From an uncultured Erysipelotrichaceae bacterium (lineage in GTDB: Bacteria; Bacillota_I; Bacilli_A; RFN20; CAG-826): a DNA stretch of 64,000 nt. The stretch covers positions 62,001 to 126,000 of the forward strand of contig OMWW01000003.1 in assembly GCA_900314865.1 (NCBI GenBank), given 5' to 3'. How positions within the stretch are numbered: position 1 is the first letter of the stretch; every line of letters starts with the position of its first letter. Positions 16,144 through 23,551 of this stretch are shown here, in pieces. A model generated the notes under the pieces. It was not told the DNA's origin. It did not search any database and worked only from the letters and a program-made list of their open reading frames with translations. The position numbers were made by a program, and so were the translations under genes.

Positions 16144-16859
16144 TGAATAAATCTCAGAAAGAGCGTTATTTTTGTTCTACATTCCTTAATAAAATTGGAA
16201 TAGAAGGACAAGAAAAGTTACTAAATAGTAAAGTCTTTGTTGTCGGTGCTGGTGGTCTAGGTAACCACATTGTTTTATCGTTAGCCGCTTTAGGCATTGG
16301 TGAACTCGCTATTTGTGATAACGACACGGTTAAACTTGATAATTTGCCTAGACAAGTCCTTTATGATGAAAGTGATGTTGGCAAGAAGAAAGTTGATGTC
16401 GCGTATTTGAAAATCAAAAACAAAAACTCTGATGTCAAAGTGAATGAGTTTGATTTATATGTCGATATGAATAACGCGAAAGAACTTTTCTTTGGATATG
16501 ACATTGTTATAGATGCGACCGATAACTTTAAAAGCAAATTTGTTATCGAAGAAGCTTGTAAAGCTTTGCATATACCTTATGTGAGCGCAGGTGTAAGCGA
16601 TTTTAAAGGTCAAGTAATGGTGGTTACACCTAATAGCAAATATTCGTTCAAATCATTATTTGATGAGCTTCCTTTAAATATTGATGAGAAATATATCGAA
16701 GAAGATCGTGGTGTCTATCCTTTAGCGGTCTCTCTTGTAAGTGATTTAGCAGCGAATGAAGCAGTTAAATACTTACTAAATATTGGTGAACTTATTACTG
16801 ATTCTTTAATTACTGTGGACACTCTTAAAGCAGAAGTAAAAAGAAGATATTTTAAATAG
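16140..16859 (+). CDS. ThiF/MoeB/HesA-family E1-like activating enzyme
   Basis: 239 residues. The ATP-binding VVGAGGLGNHIVLSLAALGIG lies at about 31-51, followed by the D-x(n)-N-R motif region (DNDTVKLDNLPRQVLY). IVIDATDNFKSKF near 114-126 is the E1 core. The enzyme adenylates the C-terminal Gly of its ThiS-like partner, encoded immediately upstream. The paired CxxC zinc motifs of many family members are not visible. It could serve thiamine, another thiocarboxylate pathway, or peptide/nucleotide modification. Confidence 0.82.
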   Translation: MMNKSQKERYFCSTFLNKIGIEGQEKLLNSKVFVVGAGGLGNHIVLSLAALGIGELAICDNDTVKLDNLPRQVLYDESDVGKKKVDVAYLKIKNKNSDVKVNEFDLYVDMNNAKELFFGYDIVIDATDNFKSKFVIEEACKALHIPYVSAGVSDFKGQVMVVTPNSKYSFKSLFDELPLNIDEKYIEEDRGVYPLAVSLVSDLAANEAVKYLLNIGELITDSLITVDTLKAEVKRRYFK

Positions 16860-16876
16860 TGTAATATCAATATTAA

Positions 16877-16904
16877 TTGATAGATTATTTTTTTGTAGTA
16901 GAAT
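16877..16904 (+). promoter_or_regulatory. Promoter of mgtC
   Basis: TTGATA (16877-16882), 16-nt spacer, TAGAAT (16899-16904). It lies inside what would otherwise be an N-terminal extension of the mgtC frame, which argues for the ATG at 16925 as the real start; AGGTGAT just before it can act as ribosome site. Confidence 0.55.
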
Positions 16905-16924
16905 GGAATACAGGTGATAAATAT

Positions 16925-17662
16925 ATGATGACATTAGAACAATGGCTTTTTGAAAAACTTGATAATTATTGGAGTCCAAATGGACCTACTCCTTGGGCAG
17001 TCATGCTTTTTGGCGGTATCGCTTTAGTATTATCAATTCTTTTATGTGGACTTATCGGTTTAGAAAGAGAAAAGCGCGGTAGAAGCGCTGGCTTAAGAAC
17101 TCACCTTTTAGTCGGTGTTGGTTCTACTATCATCATGATTGTATCTATCTATGGATTCCCATCAGTTTTTGGCGGACATAGAGATGTTGCTCGTTTAGCC
17201 GCTCAAGTTATTGCTGGTGTTGGTTTCTTAGGCGCTGGTGCAATCATTCATAGAAATAGTGGTGTTAGAGGTTTAACAACCGCTGGTACTATTTGGATTG
17301 TTATGGCTATTGGTTTAGCTTGTGGCTCGTTTAACTTCCTTTTAGCATTAGTGGGCACTCTTTTAATCATCTTAGTGCTTACTCTTTTCAAGAAATTTGA
17401 AGTGAAATTGAGCAAAAAGAATCCAACCATTCTTATCACCGCTGATCCAGGCGAACCTTTGATGGATAAAATTTTAAAAGTTTCCAAAGAATTTGAATGC
17501 ACAATTCACGGATTAAATATTGAACTTGTCGATGATGGAGATGCGCTTGAAGCGATTTTCCAAGTCGTCTTCTCTAATACTCAAGCCTCTGTTGAGGAAT
17601 ATATGACATCTCTTAAAAGAGAGACAAACGCGATAACAGTGCAATTACTCGACCGTAAATAA
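16925..17662 (+). CDS. mgtC: MgtC/SapB family membrane protein
   Basis: 245 residues from the chosen ATG. Four to five membrane segments lie in the first ~150 residues and carry MgtC signatures: GLIGLEREKRGRSAGLRTH and AAQVIAGVGFLGAGAIIH, then GLTTAGTIW. A soluble ACT-like domain forms the C-terminal ~85 residues, as in full-length MgtC. The family is linked to growth in low magnesium and to control of membrane ATPase activity; here a general ion/membrane homeostasis role is the safest reading. It has its own promoter and a short terminator-like hairpin at the stop codon. Confidence 0.88.
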   Translation: MMTLEQWLFEKLDNYWSPNGPTPWAVMLFGGIALVLSILLCGLIGLEREKRGRSAGLRTHLLVGVGSTIIMIVSIYGFPSVFGGHRDVARLAAQVIAGVGFLGAGAIIHRNSGVRGLTTAGTIWIVMAIGLACGSFNFLLALVGTLLIILVLTLFKKFEVKLSKKNPTILITADPGEPLMDKILKVSKEFECTIHGLNIELVDDGDALEAIFQVVFSNTQASVEEYMTSLKRETNAITVQLLDRK

Positions 17663-17680
17663 TCCCTTTAGGGATTTTTT
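17661..17680 (+). terminator. Terminator after mgtC
   Basis: AATCCC/GGGATT with a TTTA loop and a T-run. The next ATG follows after only 7 nt, so it may act as an attenuator rather than a full stop. Confidence 0.55.
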
Positions 17681-17687
17681 AAATAAT

Positions 17688-18524
17688 ATGAACGGATATC
17701 AATTATACGATAAAACTCCAAACACCATTGCTAAAGGTGGCAGAGTGTACACCAAGGTTTTTCATTTTGAAACGAACAATGATTTCAAAGAAAGAATGGT
17801 GAGAGTTTATCTTCCTTCTAACTATGACTTCAATAACCCAAATAAACGTTTTAAGACCATCTATATGTTAGATGGTAAAAACCTTTTTGATGACCATACC
17901 TCTTTTGTTGGTGAATGGGGTGTCGATGAAACAATTGAAAAATTCATCAAGGAAGATAATGATGAAGGTTATATCGCTATTGGAATTGATGCACCTAGCA
18001 CTGATATCGATCGTTCTTTAGAAATGACACCTTTAGATTTAAAGAGGTTAAAGAAATATGGCTTTAAAGGACAGGGTTACGCCCATCTATTAGGGAAATT
18101 CATCTTTGATGTAGTTAAAAAAGATATTGATAAAACTTTCTTTACTAGACCTGATAGAGAATCTACTGGAGTTGGTGGTTCTTCTATGGGTGGTTTAATG
18201 GCCTTCTACTTAGGACTTGCTTATCCTAATAAAATTAAATATTGTTTGAATTTCTCCCCAGCTTTCTTCTTATTTAGCTGGTCATCGTTTAGAAACTATT
18301 TAGATAAGCATTTTAATAACGATTTACCAAAAATGTTCTTCTATATCGGGGGAAACGGATTTGAAAGAATCTTTGTTGCTTCTACGATTAAGACATATAA
18401 CTATTTCATGAATCATGGTTACACTCATAATGACTGTATGCTTATTTATGATTCCACGAAAGAACATCATGAAAGCGCATGGAGAGATTTCTTCCCAATC
18501 GCTTTAAGAAGCATTGATAACTAA
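17688..18524 (+). CDS. Esterase family protein (alpha/beta hydrolase)
   Basis: 278 residues resembling the esterase D/Fes-type putative esterase family. IYMLDGKNLFDDH (about 63-75) is the strand-loop that begins the fold. The nucleophile elbow is GVGGSSMGGLMAF (about 162-174, GxSxG with Ser in GSSMG). A C-terminal EHHESAWRDFFP supplies the likely catalytic His. No signal peptide is present, so it acts in the cytosol. The substrate is unknown. It starts 7 nt after a hairpin and has no Shine-Dalgarno site. The next gene begins 2 nt after its stop. Confidence 0.82.
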   Translation: MNGYQLYDKTPNTIAKGGRVYTKVFHFETNNDFKERMVRVYLPSNYDFNNPNKRFKTIYMLDGKNLFDDHTSFVGEWGVDETIEKFIKEDNDEGYIAIGIDAPSTDIDRSLEMTPLDLKRLKKYGFKGQGYAHLLGKFIFDVVKKDIDKTFFTRPDRESTGVGGSSMGGLMAFYLGLAYPNKIKYCLNFSPAFFLFSWSSFRNYLDKHFNNDLPKMFFYIGGNGFERIFVASTIKTYNYFMNHGYTHNDCMLIYDSTKEHHESAWRDFFPIALRSIDN

Positions 18525-18526
18525 CT

Positions 18527-19147
18527 ATGAAATATCTTGTTATTATTTCCACTCTTTTTGTTATTGGTAGTATTTTTGGCTGGTGCCTTGAACTTTTATT
18601 TAGAAGATTTGTCTCACAAAAGAAATGGATGAATCCTGGTTTCCTTACTGGGCCATATCTTCCTATCTATGGAAGCGGGGTTGTTGTTCTTTACGGAATT
18701 AGCAATGTTCCTTTAGGAATCACTAACCACGCTGCCGACATTATTGTTCGTATTCTTATTATTGGAGTAGGAATGACAGTGATTGAATTTATTGCCGGTC
18801 TTATCTTCATTAAAGGAATGGGAATTAAACTTTGGGATTATAGTGATCGTAAAGGAAATATTATGGGTATTATTTGTCCTATATTCTCCTTAGCCTGGTT
18901 AGCGGTAGGTTCCTTATATTATTTCTTCCTTAATCCAGTTTTAGTGAATGGGATCAACTGGATTAGTGAAAATTTAATCTACACATATTTTGTAGGAATT
19001 GTGATTGGAATGATTGTGGTCGACTTCGCCTACTCATTACATCTAGGGTTGAAAATCAAAGAGCTTAAAGAAGCTTCATCAATTAGATACGAAGAACTTA
19101 AGAATATCGTTCGAAAGAAAATGAAAGAATTAAGAGAAACTAAATAA
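18527..19147 (+). CDS. Membrane protein, PF06541 (putative ABC-transporter type IV) family
   Basis: 206 residues with about five membrane segments. The N-terminus GSIFGWCLELLFRRFV followed by MNPGFLTGPYLPIYGSG is the distinctive pattern of this family, common in Bacillota. The C-terminus is a basic helical tail. The family name suggests an ABC permease, but no ATPase is nearby and the function is not established. The gene abuts the esterase gene and ends in a terminator formed partly by its own last codons. Confidence 0.75.
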   Translation: MKYLVIISTLFVIGSIFGWCLELLFRRFVSQKKWMNPGFLTGPYLPIYGSGVVVLYGISNVPLGITNHAADIIVRILIIGVGMTVIEFIAGLIFIKGMGIKLWDYSDRKGNIMGIICPIFSLAWLAVGSLYYFFLNPVLVNGINWISENLIYTYFVGIVIGMIVVDFAYSLHLGLKIKELKEASSIRYEELKNIVRKKMKELRETK

Positions 19148-19159
19148 TTTCTCTTTTTT
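19132..19159 (+). terminator. Terminator overlapping the PF06541 gene end
   Basis: AAGAGAAA/TTTCTCTT hairpin spanning the stop codon, followed by TTTT. Confidence 0.65.
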
Positions 19160-19200
19160 AATTCTTTTGTTATATTTATTACGTTGAAGTTGAATTAAAA

Positions 19201-20322
19201 ATGATTAGAGTGGCCGAATGTAAAAGTCGAAGGGATATGAAAAAATTCGTAACCTTTCCTCTTAAGTTATATAAAAAATGTCCTTATTATGTCCCTTCTA
19301 TTTATGGGGATGAAATGAATATCACTAATCCCAAAAAGAATCTTTCTTATGGATCAAGTGAAGCTAAGTGCTTTTTAGCGTATAACAATAATGTTGTTGT
19401 GGGTCGTATTTGTGCGATTATTAACCATAACGCGAATAAACTTAACAACGAGAAAGCAGTTCGTTTTTCTCGTATAGATATGATTGATGATATTGAAGTC
19501 ACAAAAGCTTTATTAAAGGCGGTTAAAGACTTTGGTAGAAATAAAGGGATGGAAATCATTCAAGGCCCATGGGGGTTTGATGACGCAGATAGAGAAGGAA
19601 TGCTAACAATGGGTTATGAAGAGTATTCTTCTTACGCTTGTGCGTATTCTTACCCATATTATGTCAAACACATGGAAGAACTTGGTTATCTTAAAGAGAG
19701 TGAATGGGTGGAATATCGTGTTGATAAGGACTCTATTGACCCACGTTATGACAAAGTCACAGAAATGCTTAAAAACCGTGGATATCGTGATTTATGTGAC
19801 ACGATGAAAGCTTCAAAGATTGTGAAGAAATACTCTAAATCATTCTTTGAATGTTATAACAAGTCATACGCTGAACTTGATAACTTCGCTCCAGTTGACG
19901 ATCGTCAAATTAAAGCGATGATTGATACTTTTGCGGTTTTGATTAACGGAAGATATTTCTCTGTTATTGTTAATAAAGAAGATAAGGTTGTCGCTTTCTG
20001 TGTTGGCATCCCTTATATCGGTGGCGTTCTTAAAAAACATAACGGTCATCTTATTTCTTCTGTTCCTGGAATCTTGAAACAAAAAAGAAAGCCATCGAAG
20101 ATTGAACTTGTTCTTATTGGTGTTGATCCAGAATATCGTAACACAGGCGTGCACGCGATGGGTGTTTCTAGATTTGCCAAGCACTTCAAGGAAGATGCGA
20201 TTGAAGATGTTTTCTTTGATCCTACTTTGACCACAAACGCAAAGATGCTTAATTCTTTTGCGGGATTTGACCGCTCCTTAAGATGCACTCGTCAAACATT
20301 TAGAAAAGGAATCAACGAATAG
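19201..20322 (+). CDS. GNAT-like acetyltransferase, YghO-type
   Basis: 373 residues. An N-terminal GNAT-like half (FPLKLYKKCPYYVPSI..., about 17-150, with GPWGFDDADREGMLT near 121-135) and a C-terminal GNAT half with VLIGVDPEYRNTGVHAMG near 310-327, which resembles acetyl-CoA motif A (V-x-P-xx-R). This matches large GNAT-related proteins such as E. coli YghO, whose substrate is not established. It overlaps the ASCH gene by one base. Start is the ATG at 19201; a GTTGAAG stretch upstream is only a weak ribosome site. Confidence 0.7.
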   Translation: MIRVAECKSRRDMKKFVTFPLKLYKKCPYYVPSIYGDEMNITNPKKNLSYGSSEAKCFLAYNNNVVVGRICAIINHNANKLNNEKAVRFSRIDMIDDIEVTKALLKAVKDFGRNKGMEIIQGPWGFDDADREGMLTMGYEEYSSYACAYSYPYYVKHMEELGYLKESEWVEYRVDKDSIDPRYDKVTEMLKNRGYRDLCDTMKASKIVKKYSKSFFECYNKSYAELDNFAPVDDRQIKAMIDTFAVLINGRYFSVIVNKEDKVVAFCVGIPYIGGVLKKHNGHLISSVPGILKQKRKPSKIELVLIGVDPEYRNTGVHAMGVSRFAKHFKEDAIEDVFFDPTLTTNAKMLNSFAGFDRSLRCTRQTFRKGINE

Positions 20323-20654
20323 TGGTTTATACATTAAATCTTGCTCCTACTCCATTCAAGCTTATTGAAAGTGGAAAGAAAGTGGTAGAGATGAGATTGA
20401 ATACCTCAGAAAGACAAAAGATTAAAGTCGGTGATTATATCGAATTTCATCTTGAAGAGAAAACCTTATTAGCGGAAGTAATTAACACTAAATCTTTTCC
20501 AACATTTAAAGAACTATATGAATATTACCCAAAAGAAAAACTTGGGTATGAAAATAATGAACCATGCTCCTATCATGATATGGAAATTTATTATTCTACT
20601 AGCAAGATTAAGGAGTTTGGAGCGTTAGCGATTGAAATAAAACTTATTAAATAG
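20322..20654 (+). CDS. ASCH domain protein
   Basis: 110 residues starting with GTG, one base overlapping the previous stop codon. It has the ASCH pattern: IESGKKVVEMRLN (GxKxxExR-type motif, about 14-26), then KVGDYIEFHL and FPTFKELYEYYP. ASCH domains are PUA-like beta-barrels that bind RNA or modified nucleosides; some cleave N4-acetylcytidine. The order with the GNAT gene implies one transcript. A strong terminator follows. Confidence 0.85.
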   Translation: MVYTLNLAPTPFKLIESGKKVVEMRLNTSERQKIKVGDYIEFHLEEKTLLAEVINTKSFPTFKELYEYYPKEKLGYENNEPCSYHDMEIYYSTSKIKEFGALAIEIKLIK

Positions 20655-20667
20655 ATTAATTATTAAT

Positions 20668-20693
20668 AAAAGATGGATTAATCCATCTTTTTT
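20668..20693 (+). terminator. Terminator after the ASCH gene
   Basis: AAAAGATGGAT/ATCCATCTTTT hairpin and T-run. Confidence 0.8.
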
Positions 20694-20839
20694 GTCCGCC
20701 ATAACACTCCTATAAGCAGTAATAATTTGTTTGTTAATCAACTGAAGCAATAATAGTAAAATTAACAATTTAGTTTCTCAATTTTTATAATCTGGATCTT
20801 ACTAATTTCTGCATCAGATATATTTATTGATATCTTTTG

Positions 20840-20868
20840 TTAAACATAAGTTTAGAATACCATATAAT
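20840..20868 (+). promoter_or_regulatory. Leaderless promoter of the sensor kinase/NRPS locus
   Basis: TTAAAC (20840-20845), 17-nt spacer, TATAAT (20863-20868), then only 6 nt to the ATG at 20875. Transcription would begin at or next to the start codon. The upstream frame extension to 20827 runs through the promoter and is not used. Confidence 0.65.
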
Positions 20869-20874
20869 ATTAAT

Positions 20875-22137
20875 ATGAACGGCAACCAGATTTTTAACGC
20901 CACAGTGTGTATTATTGGCATATCAATCCTTTTAATTCACGTTGTTAATTTGTTTTTGAAGAAGAACAAAAGAAAAGATGAGAATCGTCTTTTGGTTTTC
21001 CTTTTATTCACTGTTGTTCATTTCGCTACTTACTTAGCATTTACTTTTATTAAGATTAACAACACGAGTGATGCATTAATATTAGGATTTTACACTACAT
21101 TCTATATATTCAATAATATTGAAGCTCTCTTATTATTCCTCTATATGTTGAGCTATGTAGCTTTAAGTAAAAAAGTGAATTCTATTTTGTTTTACGCTAA
21201 CTTAGTGGTGTTTGCCACATTTGTGATTCTTGATTTTGTTAATCTATCTACCGGAATCTTCTTTACTGCTAGTGGAGGAGAATACATTCGTAAAGATATG
21301 ATGATTATTTCTCAAGGATATCAATTTATCTTATTTGCCACCGTATTTGTTGTTACGATGTTTAACAAGAAACTCGTAATTAGAGAAAAGATAGCGTTTG
21401 CCTGTTACTGTGTTCTTCCTCTAGCGGCTATTATTTTACAAAATGCCTTCAAGGGTTACGCGATTGCGTATTTATCAATCATTATCGCTATTGAAATCAT
21501 GTTCTTCTTTTTAAACGTTCAAAGGAATATCCTTTTAGCAGAGGAACAACAAAAACGTAAAGAAGCACAAATTAGAGTGATGATGTCTCAAATACAGCCT
21601 CATTTCGTTTATAATTCTTTGTCCTCCATTTCTACTTTAATTAGCATTGATCCAGATAGAGCACAAAGAGCCTTAGATGATTTTACTGAATATTTAAGAC
21701 ACAACATTTCTTCGTTAACTGAAACAAAACTCATTCCTTTTGAATCAGAATTAAATCATATAGTTACATATGTTAATTTAGAAAAGGTCAGGTTTAACGA
21801 TCGTGTAAATATCGTTTACGATATTGGCATTAGCAACTTTTATGTTCCTCCTTTGACCATTCAGCCAATTGTAGAAAATGCGATTAAACATGGTATTTTA
21901 AAGAAGGTTGAAGGTGGAACTATAATCTTTAAAACTCGCGAAACTGATAAAGCTTATATCGTTGAAGTAAAAGATAATGGTGTAGGTTTTAAAATGCAAG
22001 ATGTAGGTTTTGAAAATAATGTTCACTTTGGAATAAATAATATTAAGTATCGTTTAGAAACGATGTGTAATGGTAAATTGGAAATTAATAGCGAAATCAA
22101 CAAAGGCACAACCGCTATTATTACCTTTTACAAGTAG
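20875..22137 (+). CDS. LytS-type membrane sensor histidine kinase
   Basis: 420 residues. Seven or so membrane segments occupy residues 1-215, then a short coiled stretch and a His_kinase domain with the phosphoacceptor in MMSQIQPHFVYNSLSSI (about 236-252). A HATPase domain follows, with PIVENAIKHG (N-box, near 333-342) and VKDNGVGF. This is the LytS/YpdA class. The cognate response regulator follows after 8 nt. Together they stand upstream of the PPTase-NRPS genes and probably control them in response to an unknown membrane or extracellular cue. Confidence 0.88.
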   Translation: MNGNQIFNATVCIIGISILLIHVVNLFLKKNKRKDENRLLVFLLFTVVHFATYLAFTFIKINNTSDALILGFYTTFYIFNNIEALLLFLYMLSYVALSKKVNSILFYANLVVFATFVILDFVNLSTGIFFTASGGEYIRKDMMIISQGYQFILFATVFVVTMFNKKLVIREKIAFACYCVLPLAAIILQNAFKGYAIAYLSIIIAIEIMFFFLNVQRNILLAEEQQKRKEAQIRVMMSQIQPHFVYNSLSSISTLISIDPDRAQRALDDFTEYLRHNISSLTETKLIPFESELNHIVTYVNLEKVRFNDRVNIVYDIGISNFYVPPLTIQPIVENAIKHGILKKVEGGTIIFKTRETDKAYIVEVKDNGVGFKMQDVGFENNVHFGINNIKYRLETMCNGKLEINSEINKGTTAIITFYK

Positions 22138-22145
22138 GGAGTCTT

Positions 22146-22898
22146 ATGAAAATACTTTTAGTGGATGATGAAGAATTACAACTTATCAGATTAGAAAATG
22201 CATGTAAAAAAGTTATTCCTGATGCAGAATTTTTTAAATATATCAACCCTTTGAAAGTACCTGTGAAGGATAACAATTTTGATGTTGCTTTCTTAGACAT
22301 CGAGATGCCTGGATTAAATGGCATTCAACTAGCAAAAAAATTAAAAAGTTCTAACCCACATTTAAGAGTTATCTTTGTTACCGCTTTTAGTGATTACGCA
22401 CTTGATGCTTTTAAAGTTCACGCTTCTGGATACCTTTCTAAACCAGTTAATGAAGCAAAGATTAAAGAAGAAATGGATGAAATTGAAAATTTCAAGCCTT
22501 TAAAACCTTCTAAGAAGCTACAAGTGAAGTGCTTTGGTAATTTTGAAGTATTTTGTGATGGCAAACCATTAAGATTTTCTTATAAAAAATCAAAAGAAGT
22601 TTTTGCCTATTTGATTGATCGCGAAGGAGCGGCGATTAATGTAAACGAACTTAATGCGGTTCTTTGGGAAGAAGATCATCCATCTTATCTTAGAAATCTT
22701 ATTGCAGATATACAGGTAACTTTAAAAAAGGTTGGCGCAAGCGATGTTTTTGTTAAAAGACATAACGAATGCTATATCGATGTTTCTAAAGTTGATTGTG
22801 ACGCTTACGAATATAAAAAGGACAATCCCGACGCCGTTAGAATGTATCGTGGAGAATACATGATTCAATATTCTTGGCCGATGTTTGATGAAGAATAG
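22146..22898 (+). CDS. Response regulator with winged-helix (SARP/OmpR-like) output
   Basis: 250 residues. The receiver domain (1-115) has DDE acidic residues near 7-9, phospho-acceptor Asp in FLDIEMPGLNG (about D52), Thr in FVTAFSD and Lys in YLSKP. The output domain (about 125-250) begins LQVKCFGNFEVFCDGKPLRF, the start typical of bacterial transcriptional-activator (SARP-like/Trans_reg_C) winged helices. It is the partner of the kinase gene 8 nt upstream. SARP-like regulators often control biosynthetic gene clusters, which fits the NRPS next door. Confidence 0.88.
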   Translation: MKILLVDDEELQLIRLENACKKVIPDAEFFKYINPLKVPVKDNNFDVAFLDIEMPGLNGIQLAKKLKSSNPHLRVIFVTAFSDYALDAFKVHASGYLSKPVNEAKIKEEMDEIENFKPLKPSKKLQVKCFGNFEVFCDGKPLRFSYKKSKEVFAYLIDREGAAINVNELNAVLWEEDHPSYLRNLIADIQVTLKKVGASDVFVKRHNECYIDVSKVDCDAYEYKKDNPDAVRMYRGEYMIQYSWPMFDEE

Positions 22899-22903
22899 AA
22901 AAG

Positions 22904-22932
22904 GAAAACCAACAAATTTGGTTTTCTTTTTA
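22904..22932 (+). terminator. Terminator after the response regulator
   Basis: GAAAACCAA/TTTGGTTTTC hairpin and a T-rich run, separating the two-component genes from the NRPS operon. Confidence 0.65.
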
Positions 22933-22945
22933 TTTATAAAGCCGT

Positions 22946-22951
22946 TATAAT
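22946..22951 (+). promoter_or_regulatory. -10 box of the PPTase-NRPS operon, leaderless GTG start
   Basis: TATAAT followed by 6 nt and the GTG at 22958. The -35 region is T-rich and weak (TTTCTT), which suits an activator-dependent promoter. Confidence 0.55.
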
Positions 22952-22957
22952 ACTTAT

Positions 22958-23551
22958 GTGTTAAACATAAAAGTTAGATTTATGGACACGAATAATGTCT
23001 CTTTGGAAAATATTTTGTCTTCCTCTTTTTTATTAGATTCAGATATTGCTGATGTTAGTAGATTTAAGATGGAAGAAAGTAAGAAAGAAAAGGCGTATTC
23101 CTATATATACAAGAATCGTGAAGTTGGTAAGTATTTTTTGAACGAATTTGGAAAACCAATTTCTAAGGACTGTTATTTTAACATCAGTCATTCTAAAGGG
23201 GTGGTGGTCTTTATTAAGGATACAGTCCCTATTGGAATAGATATAGAAAAGATAAGGCCTATAGAAGATAATATGATTGAATATATTTCTTCTAATGAAG
23301 AAAAAGAATACATAAAAAATGAAAAACGGTTCTTTGAAATCTGGACTAATAAAGAATCATTAACCAAGACTATTGGAACAGGTATCAAAGATAAGATTAA
23401 GAATATTCCAGGATTACCCATTGTTGGGGTTAAGGAATATAAGGAGAAAAAATATTACTCAATTGTTAAAGAATATAAAGGATATGTGATATCCATCACA
23501 AGAGAAAGCGAACAACCATTCAATATTGATATAACGGAGGAAGGAATATGA
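22958..23551 (+). CDS. Sfp-type 4'-phosphopantetheinyl transferase
   Basis: 197 residues with the Sfp/AcpT hallmark motifs: FNISHSKG (about 73-80), GIDIEKIRP (about 93-101) and FEIWTNKESLTKTIGTGI (about 127-144). The enzyme transfers phosphopantetheine from CoA to carrier-protein serines. It overlaps the NRPS gene by 4 bp, so its obvious substrates are the two T domains encoded next. The start is a GTG 6 nt after a -10 box with no ribosome site. The N-terminal motif is poor, as is common in the family. Confidence 0.9.
   Translation: MLNIKVRFMDTNNVSLENILSSSFLLDSDIADVSRFKMEESKKEKAYSYIYKNREVGKYFLNEFGKPISKDCYFNISHSKGVVVFIKDTVPIGIDIEKIRPIEDNMIEYISSNEEKEYIKNEKRFFEIWTNKESLTKTIGTGIKDKIKNIPGLPIVGVKEYKEKKYYSIVKEYKGYVISITRESEQPFNIDITEEGI

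Noticed and set aside
22958..22972. TGTTAAACATAA shared by the kinase promoter (20839) and the PPTase start as a regulator site
   Set aside because: Twelve AT-rich bases, one copy within coding sequence; chance is the simpler reading.
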